Source of the DNA: an uncultured Alphaproteobacteria bacterium
GTDB lineage: Bacteria; Pseudomonadota; Alphaproteobacteria; RF32; CAG-239
Assembly (NCBI GenBank): GCA_910587405.1
Contig: CAJUKS010000001.1
Location: 243,128-307,127 of the forward strand
DNA: 64,000 bases
Direction: 5' to 3'
Part shown: positions 45,340 through 55,033 of the stretch, piece after piece
Layout: each line of letters starts with the position of its first letter
Position numbering within the stretch: position 1 is the first letter of the stretch
The notes under the pieces: model-generated
Database searches by the model: none
Told to the model about the DNA's origin: nothing
What the model saw: only the letters and a program-made list of their open reading frames with translations
Program-made: the position numbers and the translations under genes

Positions 45340-46980
45340 TTATTTGCGAATTTTGTTAATCAGAGTAATCAGACCGCGGGTCGAACTGTCATGCAGCCCC
45401 GACGCATGGCCCTGCAACTCAGGCAAGATACTCAAAGCCATTTGTTTGCCGAGTTCAACCCCCATCTGATCGAACGAATTGATATCCCAAATCACGCCTT
45501 CGACAAACACCTTATGTTCATACATCGCAACCAGCATGCCAAGCGTATACGGATCAAGCTTTTTAATGACAATGGTGTTGGTCGGCCGATTGCCCGTAAA
45601 GGATTTATACCGTTTCAGCCGGCTGATTTCAGCGGCGGTTTTGCCGGCTTTGGAAAGTTCCATTGCCGCTTCGGCCACCGTTTTGCCGCACATCAGAGCT
45701 TCGCCCTGCGCAAGAGCGTTTGCAACCAAAATTTCATGATGATCGCCGATTTCGTTATGTGAAATTGCCGGAATAATCAGATCCAGCGGCACGATCGAAG
45801 TTCCCTGATGGATCAACTGGAAAAACGAATGCTGGACATCGGTCCCCGGACCGCCGAACAAAATCGGACCGGTGGCATATTTAACAAACTTGTTGTTCTT
45901 GTTTGTTGATTTTCCGTTGCTTTCCATATCCAACTGCTGCAAGTAGTTGGGCAGATAGCGCAAATCCTGGTCATAAGGAATAATGCCCTGTTGGTGAAAG
46001 CCGAAAAAGTTGTTGTACCAAACCCCCAGCAACGCCATAATAACCGGAATGTTGCGCTCAAAAGGCGTATGGCGGAAGTGCAGATCCATTTCGTTGGCGC
46101 CGTCCAGCATTTTTTCAAAATTATCCATACCGACCGCAAGCGCAATCGTTAAGCCAACCGCCGACCACATTGAATAACGGCCGCCGACAAAATCCCAGAA
46201 TTCAAACATATTATCCGGATTAATGCCGAATTTTTCAACTTCGGCCGTGTTGGTCGACACCGCAACGAAATGTTTGGCAACCGCATATTCGCCCAGCGCG
46301 TCAACCAGCCATTTGCGGCAGGTTCTGGCGTTGGTCAGCGTTTCGATGGTGGTAAAGGTTTTGGAAACCACGACAAATAAAGTGGTCTCGGGATCAACCT
46401 GGCTGAAGACGTCTTCGCAGGCAGAACCGTCAATGTTGGAGATGAAATAGCATTTGATGTCCTTGGCCCAATATTCTTTCAGGGCCGCGGTGGCCATATA
46501 GGGCCCGAGATCGGAACCGCCGATGCCGATATTGACAATGTTGGTAAGTTTTTTGCCGGTGGCGCCTTTGAATTCACCGTAACGAACCGCTTCGGTAAAT
46601 TTCTTCATTTTAACCAACACCGCATTGATATCCGGCATAACATTTTTGCCGTCAACATACACCGGCGTATTCCGGCGATTGCGAAGGGCCGTATGCAAAA
46701 CGGCACGGTTTTCGGTCACATTGATCTTTTGACCGGTAAACATTGCTTCTATTTTGTCATGAAGTTTAACCTCGTTTGCCAAATCAAGCAAATAACGCAT
46801 TGTTTTTTCGTTAAACCTGTTTTTGGAATAGTCGAGATAAAGGGGGCCGAGCGGAATTGTGTATTTTGAGCCGCGTTGGGCATCCAAAGCAAACAGATTT
46901 TTCATTTCTACGTCTTTAAAAAAACGATAATGGAGGGCCAGTTTTTTCCAAGCCTTGGTTTTTGTTAGATTTTTTTCCAT
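45340..46980 (-). CDS. pgi: glucose-6-phosphate isomerase
   Basis: Pgi interconverts glucose 6-phosphate and fructose 6-phosphate. The 546 residues include the signatures VNIGIGGSDLGPYM, SKTFTTIETLTNA, DFVGGRYSMWSAVG with the catalytic region, and the C-terminal GVELGKQMA and the catalytic Lys region. AGGAGAAATAAA precedes the ATG. It lies between the M16 peptidase operon and mutL. Confidence 0.96.
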   Translation of the reverse strand: MEKNLTKTKAWKKLALHYRFFKDVEMKNLFALDAQRGSKYTIPLGPLYLDYSKNRFNEKTMRYLLDLANEVKLHDKIEAMFTGQKINVTENRAVLHTALRNRRNTPVYVDGKNVMPDINAVLVKMKKFTEAVRYGEFKGATGKKLTNIVNIGIGGSDLGPYMATAALKEYWAKDIKCYFISNIDGSACEDVFSQVDPETTLFVVVSKTFTTIETLTNARTCRKWLVDALGEYAVAKHFVAVSTNTAEVEKFGINPDNMFEFWDFVGGRYSMWSAVGLTIALAVGMDNFEKMLDGANEMDLHFRHTPFERNIPVIMALLGVWYNNFFGFHQQGIIPYDQDLRYLPNYLQQLDMESNGKSTNKNNKFVKYATGPILFGGPGTDVQHSFFQLIHQGTSIVPLDLIIPAISHNEIGDHHEILVANALAQGEALMCGKTVAEAAMELSKAGKTAAEISRLKRYKSFTGNRPTNTIVIKKLDPYTLGMLVAMYEHKVFVEGVIWDINSFDQMGVELGKQMALSILPELQGHASGLHDSSTRGLITLINKIRK

Positions 46981-46995
46981 TTTATTTCTCCTAGT

Positions 46996-48372
46996 CTAAT
47001 TAAACTTTCCGAGGTTAATCATGCGCAGATTTTCAGGCGTAAAATAACGGGCTGCGGCCTGATTAACCTGTTCTGCCGTTACCGCGGCAACATAATCATT
47101 TCGTTTTTGTAAAAAATCGATACCTAATCCGGTTTTTTGCATATAAACCAGCATTTCGGAAATGGCCGTAATATCGGCAAACCGAAGATTGTAAGAAGCG
47201 ATCAAATAATCTTGAGCTTCTTTTAATTCTTGCGCCGAAACGCCTTCCTGTCCCATTTTCTGCCATTCCCGGTTAAAAATCTCCGCCACCCGGGCAAAAT
47301 TTTGCGGCGTGGAAGAAAAACCGCCGACAATCAGAGCGCTTTTATCCGGAATCGACAACCCGGTATAAATGCCGTAAGTCAACCCCTCTTTTTCCCGCGC
47401 CGATAAGTTCAGACGCGAATTTAACCCGGACCCGCCGAGAATATAATTGGCAATATATAAGGGATAAAAGTCCTCAGCGGTACGCCGGGTTCCTTTCGCG
47501 GCAATGAAAGAAACGCTTTGCGCCAAGTCCTGATTGACATTAACCGTCTCGAGACCGAAATCGGGCATGATTTCGGCCACCCGATCAGCGGCCCCCTGTT
47601 CCGGCAATGCCCCGAAAATTTGGTCCAGCATCCGGCCCGCCTCTTGAGGAGTCAGATCGCCTGCAATACCGACAATCAGATTGCCGCGTCCTAAATTGGC
47701 GGCAACAAAGCTCCGAATATCCTGCGCCGTCATTTTTTCAATATCTTCCTTGTGGCCCAACGGATTGCGTCCGTAAGGGTGATTGCCGAAAATCTCCCGG
47801 TTGGCAATCAGACTCAGTTTATTTTCCGGGCTTTCGTTCTGCCGCTCCAACATGGCCAGCATCTGTCTCTTAATCCGTTTCAGATCATCGGAATCGAGTT
47901 CGGCTTCAAACAAAGTCTGTCGCAGCATTTCGAAAGCAACCGGCGCAAATTCCTTTATCGTCAGCAATTGTCCCGAAAAATCGTCTTTGTCCGCACTGTA
48001 ACCGATCGAAACGGCATAGTCTTCCAGCTTTTCCTTAAACTGCTGCGAATTCATCCCGCCGGCAGCTTCGCTGATCATTGCCGCGCTTATCTTAGAAATA
48101 CCGGCCTGACCTTCCGGTTCGGCACCGAGTCCGGCATGCGCAAAAACAAAACTGACGCTGATAATCGGATTGGAACGGTCTTCCAGCAAATAGGCTTTTA
48201 TTCCGTATTGCGGCGACACCACTTCAGTAACCGGCACCGAAAAACGTCGGCCGCCCAGTTCGGAATTTTTGACCAGCGTTACCGAATCAAAAGCGGGTTT
48301 AAAAAACATCATACCGCCGATAACAAGCCCGGCAACCGGAAGTATCCACAACCAAAAATATTTTTTAATCAT
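46996..48372 (-). CDS. M16-family peptidase-like protein lacking HXXEH (non-catalytic partner)
   Basis: The ATG at 48372 with GGGAGAAAGCGC upstream is preferred, giving 458 residues. A single N-terminal membrane helix (about 8-26) anchors it, with a periplasmic M16 fold. Where active members have HXXEH, this protein reads GQAGISKISAAMISEAAG, so the zinc-binding site is missing. The second half retains the M16 arrangement (RGNLIVGIAGDLTPQEA, GSGLNSRLNL). It overlaps the active M16 gene by 8 bases, suggesting an obligate heterodimer as in mitochondrial processing peptidases. Confidence 0.85.
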   Translation of the reverse strand: MIKKYFWLWILPVAGLVIGGMMFFKPAFDSVTLVKNSELGGRRFSVPVTEVVSPQYGIKAYLLEDRSNPIISVSFVFAHAGLGAEPEGQAGISKISAAMISEAAGGMNSQQFKEKLEDYAVSIGYSADKDDFSGQLLTIKEFAPVAFEMLRQTLFEAELDSDDLKRIKRQMLAMLERQNESPENKLSLIANREIFGNHPYGRNPLGHKEDIEKMTAQDIRSFVAANLGRGNLIVGIAGDLTPQEAGRMLDQIFGALPEQGAADRVAEIMPDFGLETVNVNQDLAQSVSFIAAKGTRRTAEDFYPLYIANYILGGSGLNSRLNLSAREKEGLTYGIYTGLSIPDKSALIVGGFSSTPQNFARVAEIFNREWQKMGQEGVSAQELKEAQDYLIASYNLRFADITAISEMLVYMQKTGLGIDFLQKRNDYVAAVTAEQVNQAAARYFTPENLRMINLGKFN

Positions 48373-49702
48373 GCGCTTTCTCCCGGCTTTGCGGTTTGGC
48401 CACGCCTTCGGCAACGGCATAGTTTTTCAACAGTTGCTGAGCAGCTTCACGAACGTCATCCGCACTCACCTTGCGAATGTTATCGGCATAGTTCTCAATA
48501 TCTTCCCGACTCATGCCGATACTGTACAACGAACCGACGATGTAAGCGGCGTCAAACGGATTGTCTTTAAGATAAATCAGGCCGGCCAGCATTTTGTTTT
48601 TGATCTTGGCAATTTTTTCGTCATCAATCGCATCAACGGCGTCGGCCACGGCTTCATCCAGCGCTTGCTGCAATTCTTCAACCGAAATGCCGTTTTGCGG
48701 CACCGCCGCAATGTTAAAGCTGCCGTAACTGCGGGAAGCGTAGTTATAAGAGGAGGAAACGTCCAGAGCCAGTTCGCGGCGAATCACCAGTTCTTTGTAT
48801 AACGCCGAGGTATCGCCTTCGCCGAGATAACGCGAAAGAACGGCCAACGCATAAATGCGCCCGGCATCGGTATTGTACGAATCCGCCATATAACGACGGA
48901 CAATCCGCGGCAGTTCGACCCGCGGCAGTTCCATGCTCAAGCGGCTTTTAAGCGTTGGATTCATATCGGGAAAAACAATACGGCTGCCGGTATCGCGCGG
49001 CGGAACTTTGCCATAATATTTCTCCGCCAACCGGTAAGCCGTTTCCGGTTCAATGTCACCGGCAAGCACCAACACCGCATTGCCGGGAGCATAATAGCGC
49101 CGGTAGATATCCATAACGTCATCCGGGGTAAGATTTAAAATTTCCGTTTCGGTTCCGCTGACAGGGTTGGCATAAGGATGATCCTGCCACAGACTGCGCT
49201 GCATGTTTTCCGAAAAAGCCGACAAGGGTTGGTTTTCCACCACCTGTTTGCGTTCCTGAAAGACAATATCGCGCTCGGTTTCAAAATCGGTCGGCGAAAA
49301 TTTGAGGTTTTGCATCCGGTCGGCTTCCATATACATCGCCAACTCCAGGCGGCTGATATCCAGATTTTGATGATAAGCCGTAAAATCCTGAGAGGTAAAG
49401 GCATTGCTGTCGGCGCCGTTTTGCTGCAGAATGCGGTTAAATTCGGAACCCGGAATATTTTTGGTGCCGCGAAACATCAGATGTTCCAGCAAATGGGCCG
49501 AACCGCCCTTACCCGGTTTTTCGTCAACCGCCCCGACATTATACCATACCATATGTTTGACGATCGGAGCCTTGTGATTGGGGACGACAAGCAATTTAAT
49601 GCCGTTGGACAAGGTATATTCGCTGATGTCAAACAAACGGGCATGGGCAGAAAAGGCCGATCCGAACAGAATCAGGCAGATGACAAAAAATATTTTATTC
49701 AT
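48365..49702 (-). CDS. M16-family zinc metallopeptidase (active subunit)
   Basis: A 445-residue exported protease. The signal peptide is cleaved near AHA. The inverted zinc motif HLLEH is present in GGSAHLLEHLMFRGT, and the downstream Glu ligand lies in the helix around DISRLELAMYMEADRM. It probably degrades periplasmic peptides with the overlapping inactive partner. It overlaps the upstream BamF-like gene by 8 bases. Confidence 0.92.
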   Translation of the reverse strand: MNKIFFVICLILFGSAFSAHARLFDISEYTLSNGIKLLVVPNHKAPIVKHMVWYNVGAVDEKPGKGGSAHLLEHLMFRGTKNIPGSEFNRILQQNGADSNAFTSQDFTAYHQNLDISRLELAMYMEADRMQNLKFSPTDFETERDIVFQERKQVVENQPLSAFSENMQRSLWQDHPYANPVSGTETEILNLTPDDVMDIYRRYYAPGNAVLVLAGDIEPETAYRLAEKYYGKVPPRDTGSRIVFPDMNPTLKSRLSMELPRVELPRIVRRYMADSYNTDAGRIYALAVLSRYLGEGDTSALYKELVIRRELALDVSSSYNYASRSYGSFNIAAVPQNGISVEELQQALDEAVADAVDAIDDEKIAKIKNKMLAGLIYLKDNPFDAAYIVGSLYSIGMSREDIENYADNIRKVSADDVREAAQQLLKNYAVAEGVAKPQSREKAHD

Positions 49703-49934
49703 TTGCCAAATTTTTTATTTCCTCATCAATTTCGCGACCGGTTTCCGCACTGAGAGCGGGCTGATTCATCGGCACCACCGGACGAAGATCATAATTCGGC
49801 GGTAAAATCAGTCGTTTTTGCTCAGAAACTTTGGAGGCATCGGGAACTTTGCGGTCCAGCCCAAGATCTTCTTTCGTCGCATTGCAGGCGCCCAGCAATG
49901 CGGTTGCAACCATCAGACAGAATATTTTCTTCAT
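49695..49934 (-). CDS. short DUF3035/BamF-like lipoprotein
   Basis: A 79-residue lipoprotein with a lipobox LLGAC (C17). After lipidation it carries KEDLGLDRKVPDASKV and LILPPNYDLRPV, which match the DUF3035 pattern (a GL-R--PDEF motif and LPP-f-LRP). Alphaproteobacterial BamF, a Bam complex subunit for outer-membrane assembly, belongs here. The protein is shorter than many members. It overlaps the M16 gene and follows lspA. Confidence 0.65.
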   Translation of the reverse strand: MKKIFCLMVATALLGACNATKEDLGLDRKVPDASKVSEQKRLILPPNYDLRPVVPMNQPALSAETGREIDEEIKNLANE

Positions 49935-49946
49935 TTGTTTTGCTCC

Positions 49947-50414
49947 TTAGCGTTTTTTTTGGTTCGGTGTGAACAGACTCTGTAATATAATTATGACCGC
50001 GCCGATACAAATAAAACTGTCGGCGAGGTTGAAAGCCGGCCAATGATGCCCGGCAAAGTGAAAATCCAGAAAATCGAAAACCGCGCCGAGACGTACCCGA
50101 TCAACAATATTGCCTAACGCGCCGCCGATAATCATGCCGAGACCGATTTGAATCAGGCGGATATTTTCTTTATACAGCCACCATAAAAGCGAAACCACGA
50201 TTGCCGCCGCAACCAGGCACAACACGATCGTGCCGGTCGCCCCCGACCCGCTGAACATCGAAAAACTGACGCCGGTGTTCCAGGCTTGGACAATGTTGAA
50301 AAAAGAAGTTATTTCAATAAACGGACGCCCGTCCAGAACATGATTTAAAATCCAGAATTTTGAAAGCTGGTCGGCAGCCAAAACAACAACCGCAACGATA
50401 ATTCCCAAAAACAA
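49947..50414 (-). CDS. lspA: lipoprotein signal peptidase
   Basis: LspA cleaves prolipoproteins after diacylglyceryl transfer. The 155 residues form four membrane helices. The catalytic aspartates lie in GNIVDRVRLG (about residue 105) and FNLADSFICIG (about 130), with the NTG motif in QAWNTGVSF. It is 12 bases upstream of a lipoprotein gene in the same operon, which fits its role. Confidence 0.95.
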   Translation of the reverse strand: MFLGIIVAVVVLAADQLSKFWILNHVLDGRPFIEITSFFNIVQAWNTGVSFSMFSGSGATGTIVLCLVAAAIVVSLLWWLYKENIRLIQIGLGMIIGGALGNIVDRVRLGAVFDFLDFHFAGHHWPAFNLADSFICIGAVIIILQSLFTPNQKKR

Positions 50415-50507
50415 ATCCGTCTCCCGTAAAAAACTTTATTAACCGTGGTGCATTATAACAATATTTCCGCCGGAAAAAAGCGCTAAATACAAACTATGCA
50501 TAAATAA

Positions 50508-51947
50508 TTAAAACAACAGCAGCTTTGCCAGGCCGAGGAAAATGAAATAACCGCCGGAATCGGTACAGGCAATCAGAAAAACGCCGGAAGAAATCGCGGG
50601 ATCAATCTTAAAACGATTGATCGTCAGCGGAATCAGGATCCCTGCCAGACTGGCAACCGTCAGATTGCACAACATGGCCAACGCAATGATGTAACTGATG
50701 GTTTCCTGACCGGGAAACCAAATGCGTACGGCAATTCCGATCATCAGCGCAAACAAGAGACCGTTGCACAAGCCGACCATAAACTCTTTGCCGATCATTC
50801 TCAACGCATTGCGCGAGGTCAGCTCTTTGGTGGCCAGCGAACGAACCACCACCGCCAAAGTTTGTTGACCGGTGGTGCCGCCCATTGAGGCGACGATCGG
50901 CATCAAAACCGCCAAAATCGACAACTGGGCAATAATATCCTGAAACTCGCCCACCACCGAAGCGGCAATAATGGTGGCAAAAAGGTTGGTCACCAGCCAG
51001 ATCGAACGCGATTTGAAAATGCTGAAGACCGAACGGTACACGTCGTTGCTTTCGGCACCGGTCAGCAGCATCATGTCTTCGTTAGTTTCTTCGTGAACAA
51101 TTTCGACCACGTCGTCAATATTGATAACGCCGATCAAACGCCCCTTATTGTCAACCACCATGGCCGACATCCAGCCGTATTCGCGAAACATATGGGCCAC
51201 TTCTTCCTGATCGGTATAAACGTCAACCGGGACGATCTCGCCGTCCATGACATTGTCGAGTTTTTCGTCGGCCTTGGCACGCAGCAACTTGTCCAAGGCA
51301 ATTTCTCCGGTAGGTTTAAGCGTTTTTTCGTCAACCAGAAAAATGGTATAGAAATCGTCCGGAAGTTCTTCGTTTGTGAGCAGATACTGCTTGGCTTCCT
51401 TGACCGTCCAGCTGTCGGGGATACTCACGAAGTCGCGCGACATGATACGCCCGGCAGAATCTTCGGGATAATTGAGCGACGATTTGACCTGATATTTCAG
51501 TTCCGGATCAAGACGATTGATAATCTGTTCCTGTTCCTCGTCGTTCATATTCTCCAAAATCTCGACCGCATCGTCAGAATCGAGTTCGTTGACGATTTTA
51601 ACAATCTGATTTTCGTTTAAACTTTCAAGAACCTGTTCCTGAACGACCTCGTTTAATTCGGGAAAAACGGCCGGATCAATTTTGTCGCCGAGAATCCGGA
51701 CCAACTTCATCCGGTGGTGCAGATCCAAAACCTCAATCAGGCGGGCAAGATCATACTCGTCTAACCCTTCGACAATTTTTTTGACATGGATATCGTCATC
51801 TTCGTTAAGCCCGATGACAATCGAATTGACAAACTTCGGCCCCAAACCGAGATAATCGGCAGCGTTTTTCTGCTGTTTGAGCTGTTTATGACGGAAGTTT
51901 TTGTTTTTAGAGAAAGGCTGGTGCTTTTTTGTTTTTTTCTTCATCAC
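50508..51947 (-). CDS. mgtE: magnesium transporter MgtE
   Basis: A 479-residue Mg2+ channel. The N-terminal superhelical domain (HVKKIVEGLDEYDLARLIEV repeats of acidic helices) is followed by two CBS domains (about 165-290) that sense cytosolic Mg2+. The C-terminal five-helix pore domain includes MPIVASMGGTTGQQTLAVVVRSLA, the pore signature. It is alone, with AGGAGGTTG upstream of the ATG. Confidence 0.95.
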   Translation of the reverse strand: MMKKKTKKHQPFSKNKNFRHKQLKQQKNAADYLGLGPKFVNSIVIGLNEDDDIHVKKIVEGLDEYDLARLIEVLDLHHRMKLVRILGDKIDPAVFPELNEVVQEQVLESLNENQIVKIVNELDSDDAVEILENMNDEEQEQIINRLDPELKYQVKSSLNYPEDSAGRIMSRDFVSIPDSWTVKEAKQYLLTNEELPDDFYTIFLVDEKTLKPTGEIALDKLLRAKADEKLDNVMDGEIVPVDVYTDQEEVAHMFREYGWMSAMVVDNKGRLIGVINIDDVVEIVHEETNEDMMLLTGAESNDVYRSVFSIFKSRSIWLVTNLFATIIAASVVGEFQDIIAQLSILAVLMPIVASMGGTTGQQTLAVVVRSLATKELTSRNALRMIGKEFMVGLCNGLLFALMIGIAVRIWFPGQETISYIIALAMLCNLTVASLAGILIPLTINRFKIDPAISSGVFLIACTDSGGYFIFLGLAKLLLF

Positions 51948-51985
51948 AACCTCCTCTTTATGACCCGAATTTTATTTTTTATGAT

Positions 51986-52071
51986 TGGTGCGCCTGAGAA
52001 GACTTGAACTTCCAAGAGCAGAGCTCATAACGACCTCAACGTTACGCGTTTACCAATTTCGCCACAGGCGC
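51986..52071 (-). tRNA. tRNA-Leu (anticodon GAG)
   Basis: A long-variable-arm tRNA. Acceptor GCGCCTG/CAGGCGC with discriminator A and encoded CCA. The anticodon arm TAACG/CGTTA has loop TTGAGGT, giving GAG for CTC codons. The variable arm and TTCAAGT T loop are present. Confidence 0.93.
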
Positions 52072-52189
52072 GCAAATATCATAAAGACAGTGGAGAAATA
52101 CCCCGGTTTGAAAAAATAATCAAGCTTTTTTTAACATAATTGTGAATTTTTCACAAAAATAAGTTTTTTAACCGCTTAACAACCCCGTT

Positions 52190-53401
52190 TTACCGTTTTT
52201 CCATCACACAGACAAAAAAGCCGTCGGTACCGGTAGAAAGAGGGTTGAGTTCAAGCCAGCGTTCATCTGTTCCCGGATACGGAAGCCCGGTTTTGGCCTG
52301 CCAAATTTGCGGCAAGCCGGCCGGCACCATATCCGGATGGCGCGTCATAAAGCTTTGGACAATCCGGCCGTTTTCTTCCGCCAAAACCGAACAGGTAATA
52401 TAGACGATACGGCCGCCGGACGCCGTCAAAGGATAAGCCGTTTCCAATATTTCCGCCTGAATGCGGTTCAATTCGGCAAGCCGTGACGGAGCGAGCCGGA
52501 ATTTTGCATCGGGAGAACGCCGCCAGGTGCCGGTGCCTGAACAAGGCGCATCAATGATAAAACGCGTATAAACCGGTCGCTCTTCCGCTTTTGCCACCGG
52601 TTTTATATTTTCAATTCCCAGTCGTTGCATCCGCGGTTTCAGTTGTTCGAGGCGGCGCATGTCAATATCATGGGCTTCGATCATGCCCTGCCCGTTTAAC
52701 AACGCGGCAATTGCCAGCGATTTGCCGCCGGCACCGCAACAATAGTCCATCGTCCGATCATCGGGCCCAACGTCGCAAAGCAACGCCGCCAGCTGCGACG
52801 CCTCGTCCTGAACTTCCACCAGTCCCTCCCGATATGCCAGGCAATTGTTAAGGTTTATCCTTTTAAGAGAACGCACGCCGAGCGGCGAATACGGGGTCGG
52901 CACCACTTCAAAGCCCTCTTTTTGCAACTGCCGCATCACTTCTTCGCGACCGCCGCGGTTAACCCGCAAGTCAGCGCCCGCAGGTTGATTTAGGGCTTTC
53001 AGGAGTTCCGGATTATTGATCCGTTCAAACAGCCAGTCGGGACATTCGCTCTCCACCGCCGGCGGATAAACTTTGTCTTCCGCCGCCGACAATCGTTTTT
53101 GTTCCGTTTCGGTAAGCATCGGCATCCCGTAAGCGCCGCCGCAAAAGATTTCCGCCGGATTTGCGTCTTTCAGATAAAAAATCAACATCTGCCGCGGATC
53201 GGCACTGCCGGCATCAAATTCCAGCCGCCGCCGATGACGGATCACGTCCCATATCGTTTCGCTGATAAAACGGCGGTCTGCCGAACCGATAAACCGACGC
53301 TCGCGAAAATAAGCATTGATGATGTGGTCAGCCGGCTTTTGATCGGCAAATACCAGTTGCATCAATTCCAAAACCGCCTTATAGCGCGCTGCCGTCTGCA
53401 T
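52190..53401 (-). CDS. RsmB/NOP2-type RNA m5C methyltransferase
   Basis: The ATG at 53401 (MQTAARYKAV) has GGGGAATATATT before it; the open frame upstream overlaps rlmE and is unlikely to be used. The 403-residue protein has an N-terminal NusB-like/PUA-like region, the SAM motif YCCGAGGKSLAIAA, the catalytic Cys in DAPCSGTGTWRRSPD and the release Cys in YITCSVLAEEN. It methylates C5 of a cytosine in rRNA, most likely 16S like RsmB. It overlaps nothing and lies 12 bases after rlmE. Confidence 0.85.
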   Translation of the reverse strand: MQTAARYKAVLELMQLVFADQKPADHIINAYFRERRFIGSADRRFISETIWDVIRHRRRLEFDAGSADPRQMLIFYLKDANPAEIFCGGAYGMPMLTETEQKRLSAAEDKVYPPAVESECPDWLFERINNPELLKALNQPAGADLRVNRGGREEVMRQLQKEGFEVVPTPYSPLGVRSLKRINLNNCLAYREGLVEVQDEASQLAALLCDVGPDDRTMDYCCGAGGKSLAIAALLNGQGMIEAHDIDMRRLEQLKPRMQRLGIENIKPVAKAEERPVYTRFIIDAPCSGTGTWRRSPDAKFRLAPSRLAELNRIQAEILETAYPLTASGGRIVYITCSVLAEENGRIVQSFMTRHPDMVPAGLPQIWQAKTGLPYPGTDERWLELNPLSTGTDGFFVCVMEKR

Positions 53402-53412
53402 AATATATTCCC

Positions 53413-54105
53413 CTAATCGTTGCCGCGAAAACCGATCGCCACCAGATATTCCTCCGGCGACGCCTTGCGGCTGGCATCGGGTTTGCAATGAGCCACTTTG
53501 GCAAAATTCTTTTTTACCTCAGCCAAAAAACCGGCTTCGGCACCGCCTTTAAATACTTTGGCAATGAAAATGCCGCCCTCCGCCAAAACGTCTTTGGCAA
53601 AGTCATAAGCCAGTTCCACCAACGCAATGGTACGCAAATGGTCGGTCTGTTGGTGGCCGATGGTGTTGGCGGCCATGTCGCTCATCACGATATCGGCTTT
53701 GCCGTCAAGCAGCTTTTTCAATTTGTCGGCAGCATCTTCGGCGGTAAAATCCTGCTGAATCAACGTTGCGCCGGCAATCGGCTCCGTCGGCAGAATATCC
53801 AAACCGACCACCTGCCCGCTGCCTTTGTTGCGCATCACCGCAATCTGGGTCCATCCGCCGGGCGCGCAGCCTAAATCGACAATCGTCTTGCCCTTGCCGA
53901 GAAAACGGAATTTTTCATCCAGCTGAATCAGTTTGAAAGCGGCGCGGGAACGATAACCCAACCGCTTGGCCTCGCTGACGTAGGGGTCGTTCAACTGACG
54001 TTCCAGCCAGCGGTTGGACGATTTTTTGCGATATTTTGCCGTTTTAACGCGAACGGTCAGGCTTCGCTTGCCGGTTACGCTTTTGGCCGAAGGGGTTTTA
54101 ACCAT
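53413..54105 (-). CDS. rlmE: 23S rRNA 2'-O-methyltransferase RlmE (FtsJ)
   Basis: The ATG at 54105 is preferred (GGAG upstream). A basic, alphaproteobacterial-type N-terminal extension (MVKTPSAKSVTGKRSLTVRVKTAKYRKKS) precedes the FtsJ fold. Motifs are the DPYVSEAKRLGYRSRAAFKL substrate region, SAM-binding VDLGCAPGGWTQ, SDMAANTIGHQQTDH and the KVFKGG catalytic lysine. It modifies U2552 in E. coli 23S. It overlaps the Ppx gene by 8 bases. Confidence 0.94.
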   Translation of the reverse strand: MVKTPSAKSVTGKRSLTVRVKTAKYRKKSSNRWLERQLNDPYVSEAKRLGYRSRAAFKLIQLDEKFRFLGKGKTIVDLGCAPGGWTQIAVMRNKGSGQVVGLDILPTEPIAGATLIQQDFTAEDAADKLKKLLDGKADIVMSDMAANTIGHQQTDHLRTIALVELAYDFAKDVLAEGGIFIAKVFKGGAEAGFLAEVKKNFAKVAHCKPDASRKASPEEYLVAIGFRGND

Positions 54106-55033
54106 TTTGCAACTCCATAATGATGCCGTCCACCGCACTTTTTAACGACGAAATCAAATGCGGAGCGCCGAGGTCACGGTATATTTGCGAAAAAATAACA
54201 CAACCGGCATGAAATATCTCGGCGCGAACCGGACCGATGTTCAGGTCTTCCGCCATTTCGGCGCAAGTCATGCCGTGAACTTTGGCAATCGCGCCGTCAA
54301 ACTCCTCAATATTCATTTTCACTCCGTCGGCACGCGAACGGTTGTAACTTTCCCAGCCGCGGGCAATGTGAGTGAGCCGCAACGGAGTGCTGGAAGTGGC
54401 AACGAAACACAAATCATCGCGATATTTTTCCAACTCGGCCTCAGCGGCAAAACGGCGGCTGTAAGCGGAGATTTCCTCCGCCAGCCGGGCAGCATGAGAT
54501 TTGTCATATTCGCGCAAGTCAAATTTTTCGGAAGCGTTGCGCGCGCCCCACGGAATCGACACCGTATGCAAGATCCGGGGCACCGAACCCCGGGCTGCCA
54601 ACGTAATTTCGGTCGAACCGCCGCCCAAATCATAAACGACTACATGACCGACCGGCTCTTGCTGCACATTCAGCAAAGCCCCTTTCAAATTGAGCACCGC
54701 TTCTTCATAACCGTCGATGATTTCCAAATCAATGCCGGCGTGCTGTTTGATTTTTTTGACAAATTCAGGACCGTTCTCGGCCATCCGGCAAGCGGCGGTG
54801 GCAATTGCCCGATATTTTTCGACCCCATATTCGTCCATACTCATTTTGAAAGTGCAAAAACACTCAATCCCGCGTTTGACCGCTTCGTCAGTAAAACGGT
54901 TATGAGCGCTCATTCCTTCGCCGAGACGGGTTGCAATGGCATTTTTATACAATGTTTTGCCGTTTTGATCGGTAATCAGCAGCCGACAGGAGTTGGTGCC
55001 GAGATCAATGGCTGCCAGAGCTGTTTTTTTCAT
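54098..55033 (-). CDS. Ppx/GppA phosphatase family protein (short paralog)
   Basis: A 311-residue member of the actin-fold exopolyphosphatase/guanosine pentaphosphatase family. It begins with the phosphate-binding strand AAIDLGTNSCRLLI and has VVYDLGGGSTEI and VATSSTPLRL. The length, lacking the C-terminal HD-like domain, matches the short alphaproteobacterial type. It overlaps the longer paralog by 29 bases and rlmE by 8, indicating one operon. Confidence 0.88.
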   Translation of the reverse strand: MKKTALAAIDLGTNSCRLLITDQNGKTLYKNAIATRLGEGMSAHNRFTDEAVKRGIECFCTFKMSMDEYGVEKYRAIATAACRMAENGPEFVKKIKQHAGIDLEIIDGYEEAVLNLKGALLNVQQEPVGHVVVYDLGGGSTEITLAARGSVPRILHTVSIPWGARNASEKFDLREYDKSHAARLAEEISAYSRRFAAEAELEKYRDDLCFVATSSTPLRLTHIARGWESYNRSRADGVKMNIEEFDGAIAKVHGMTCAEMAEDLNIGPVRAEIFHAGCVIFSQIYRDLGAPHLISSLKSAVDGIIMELQNG

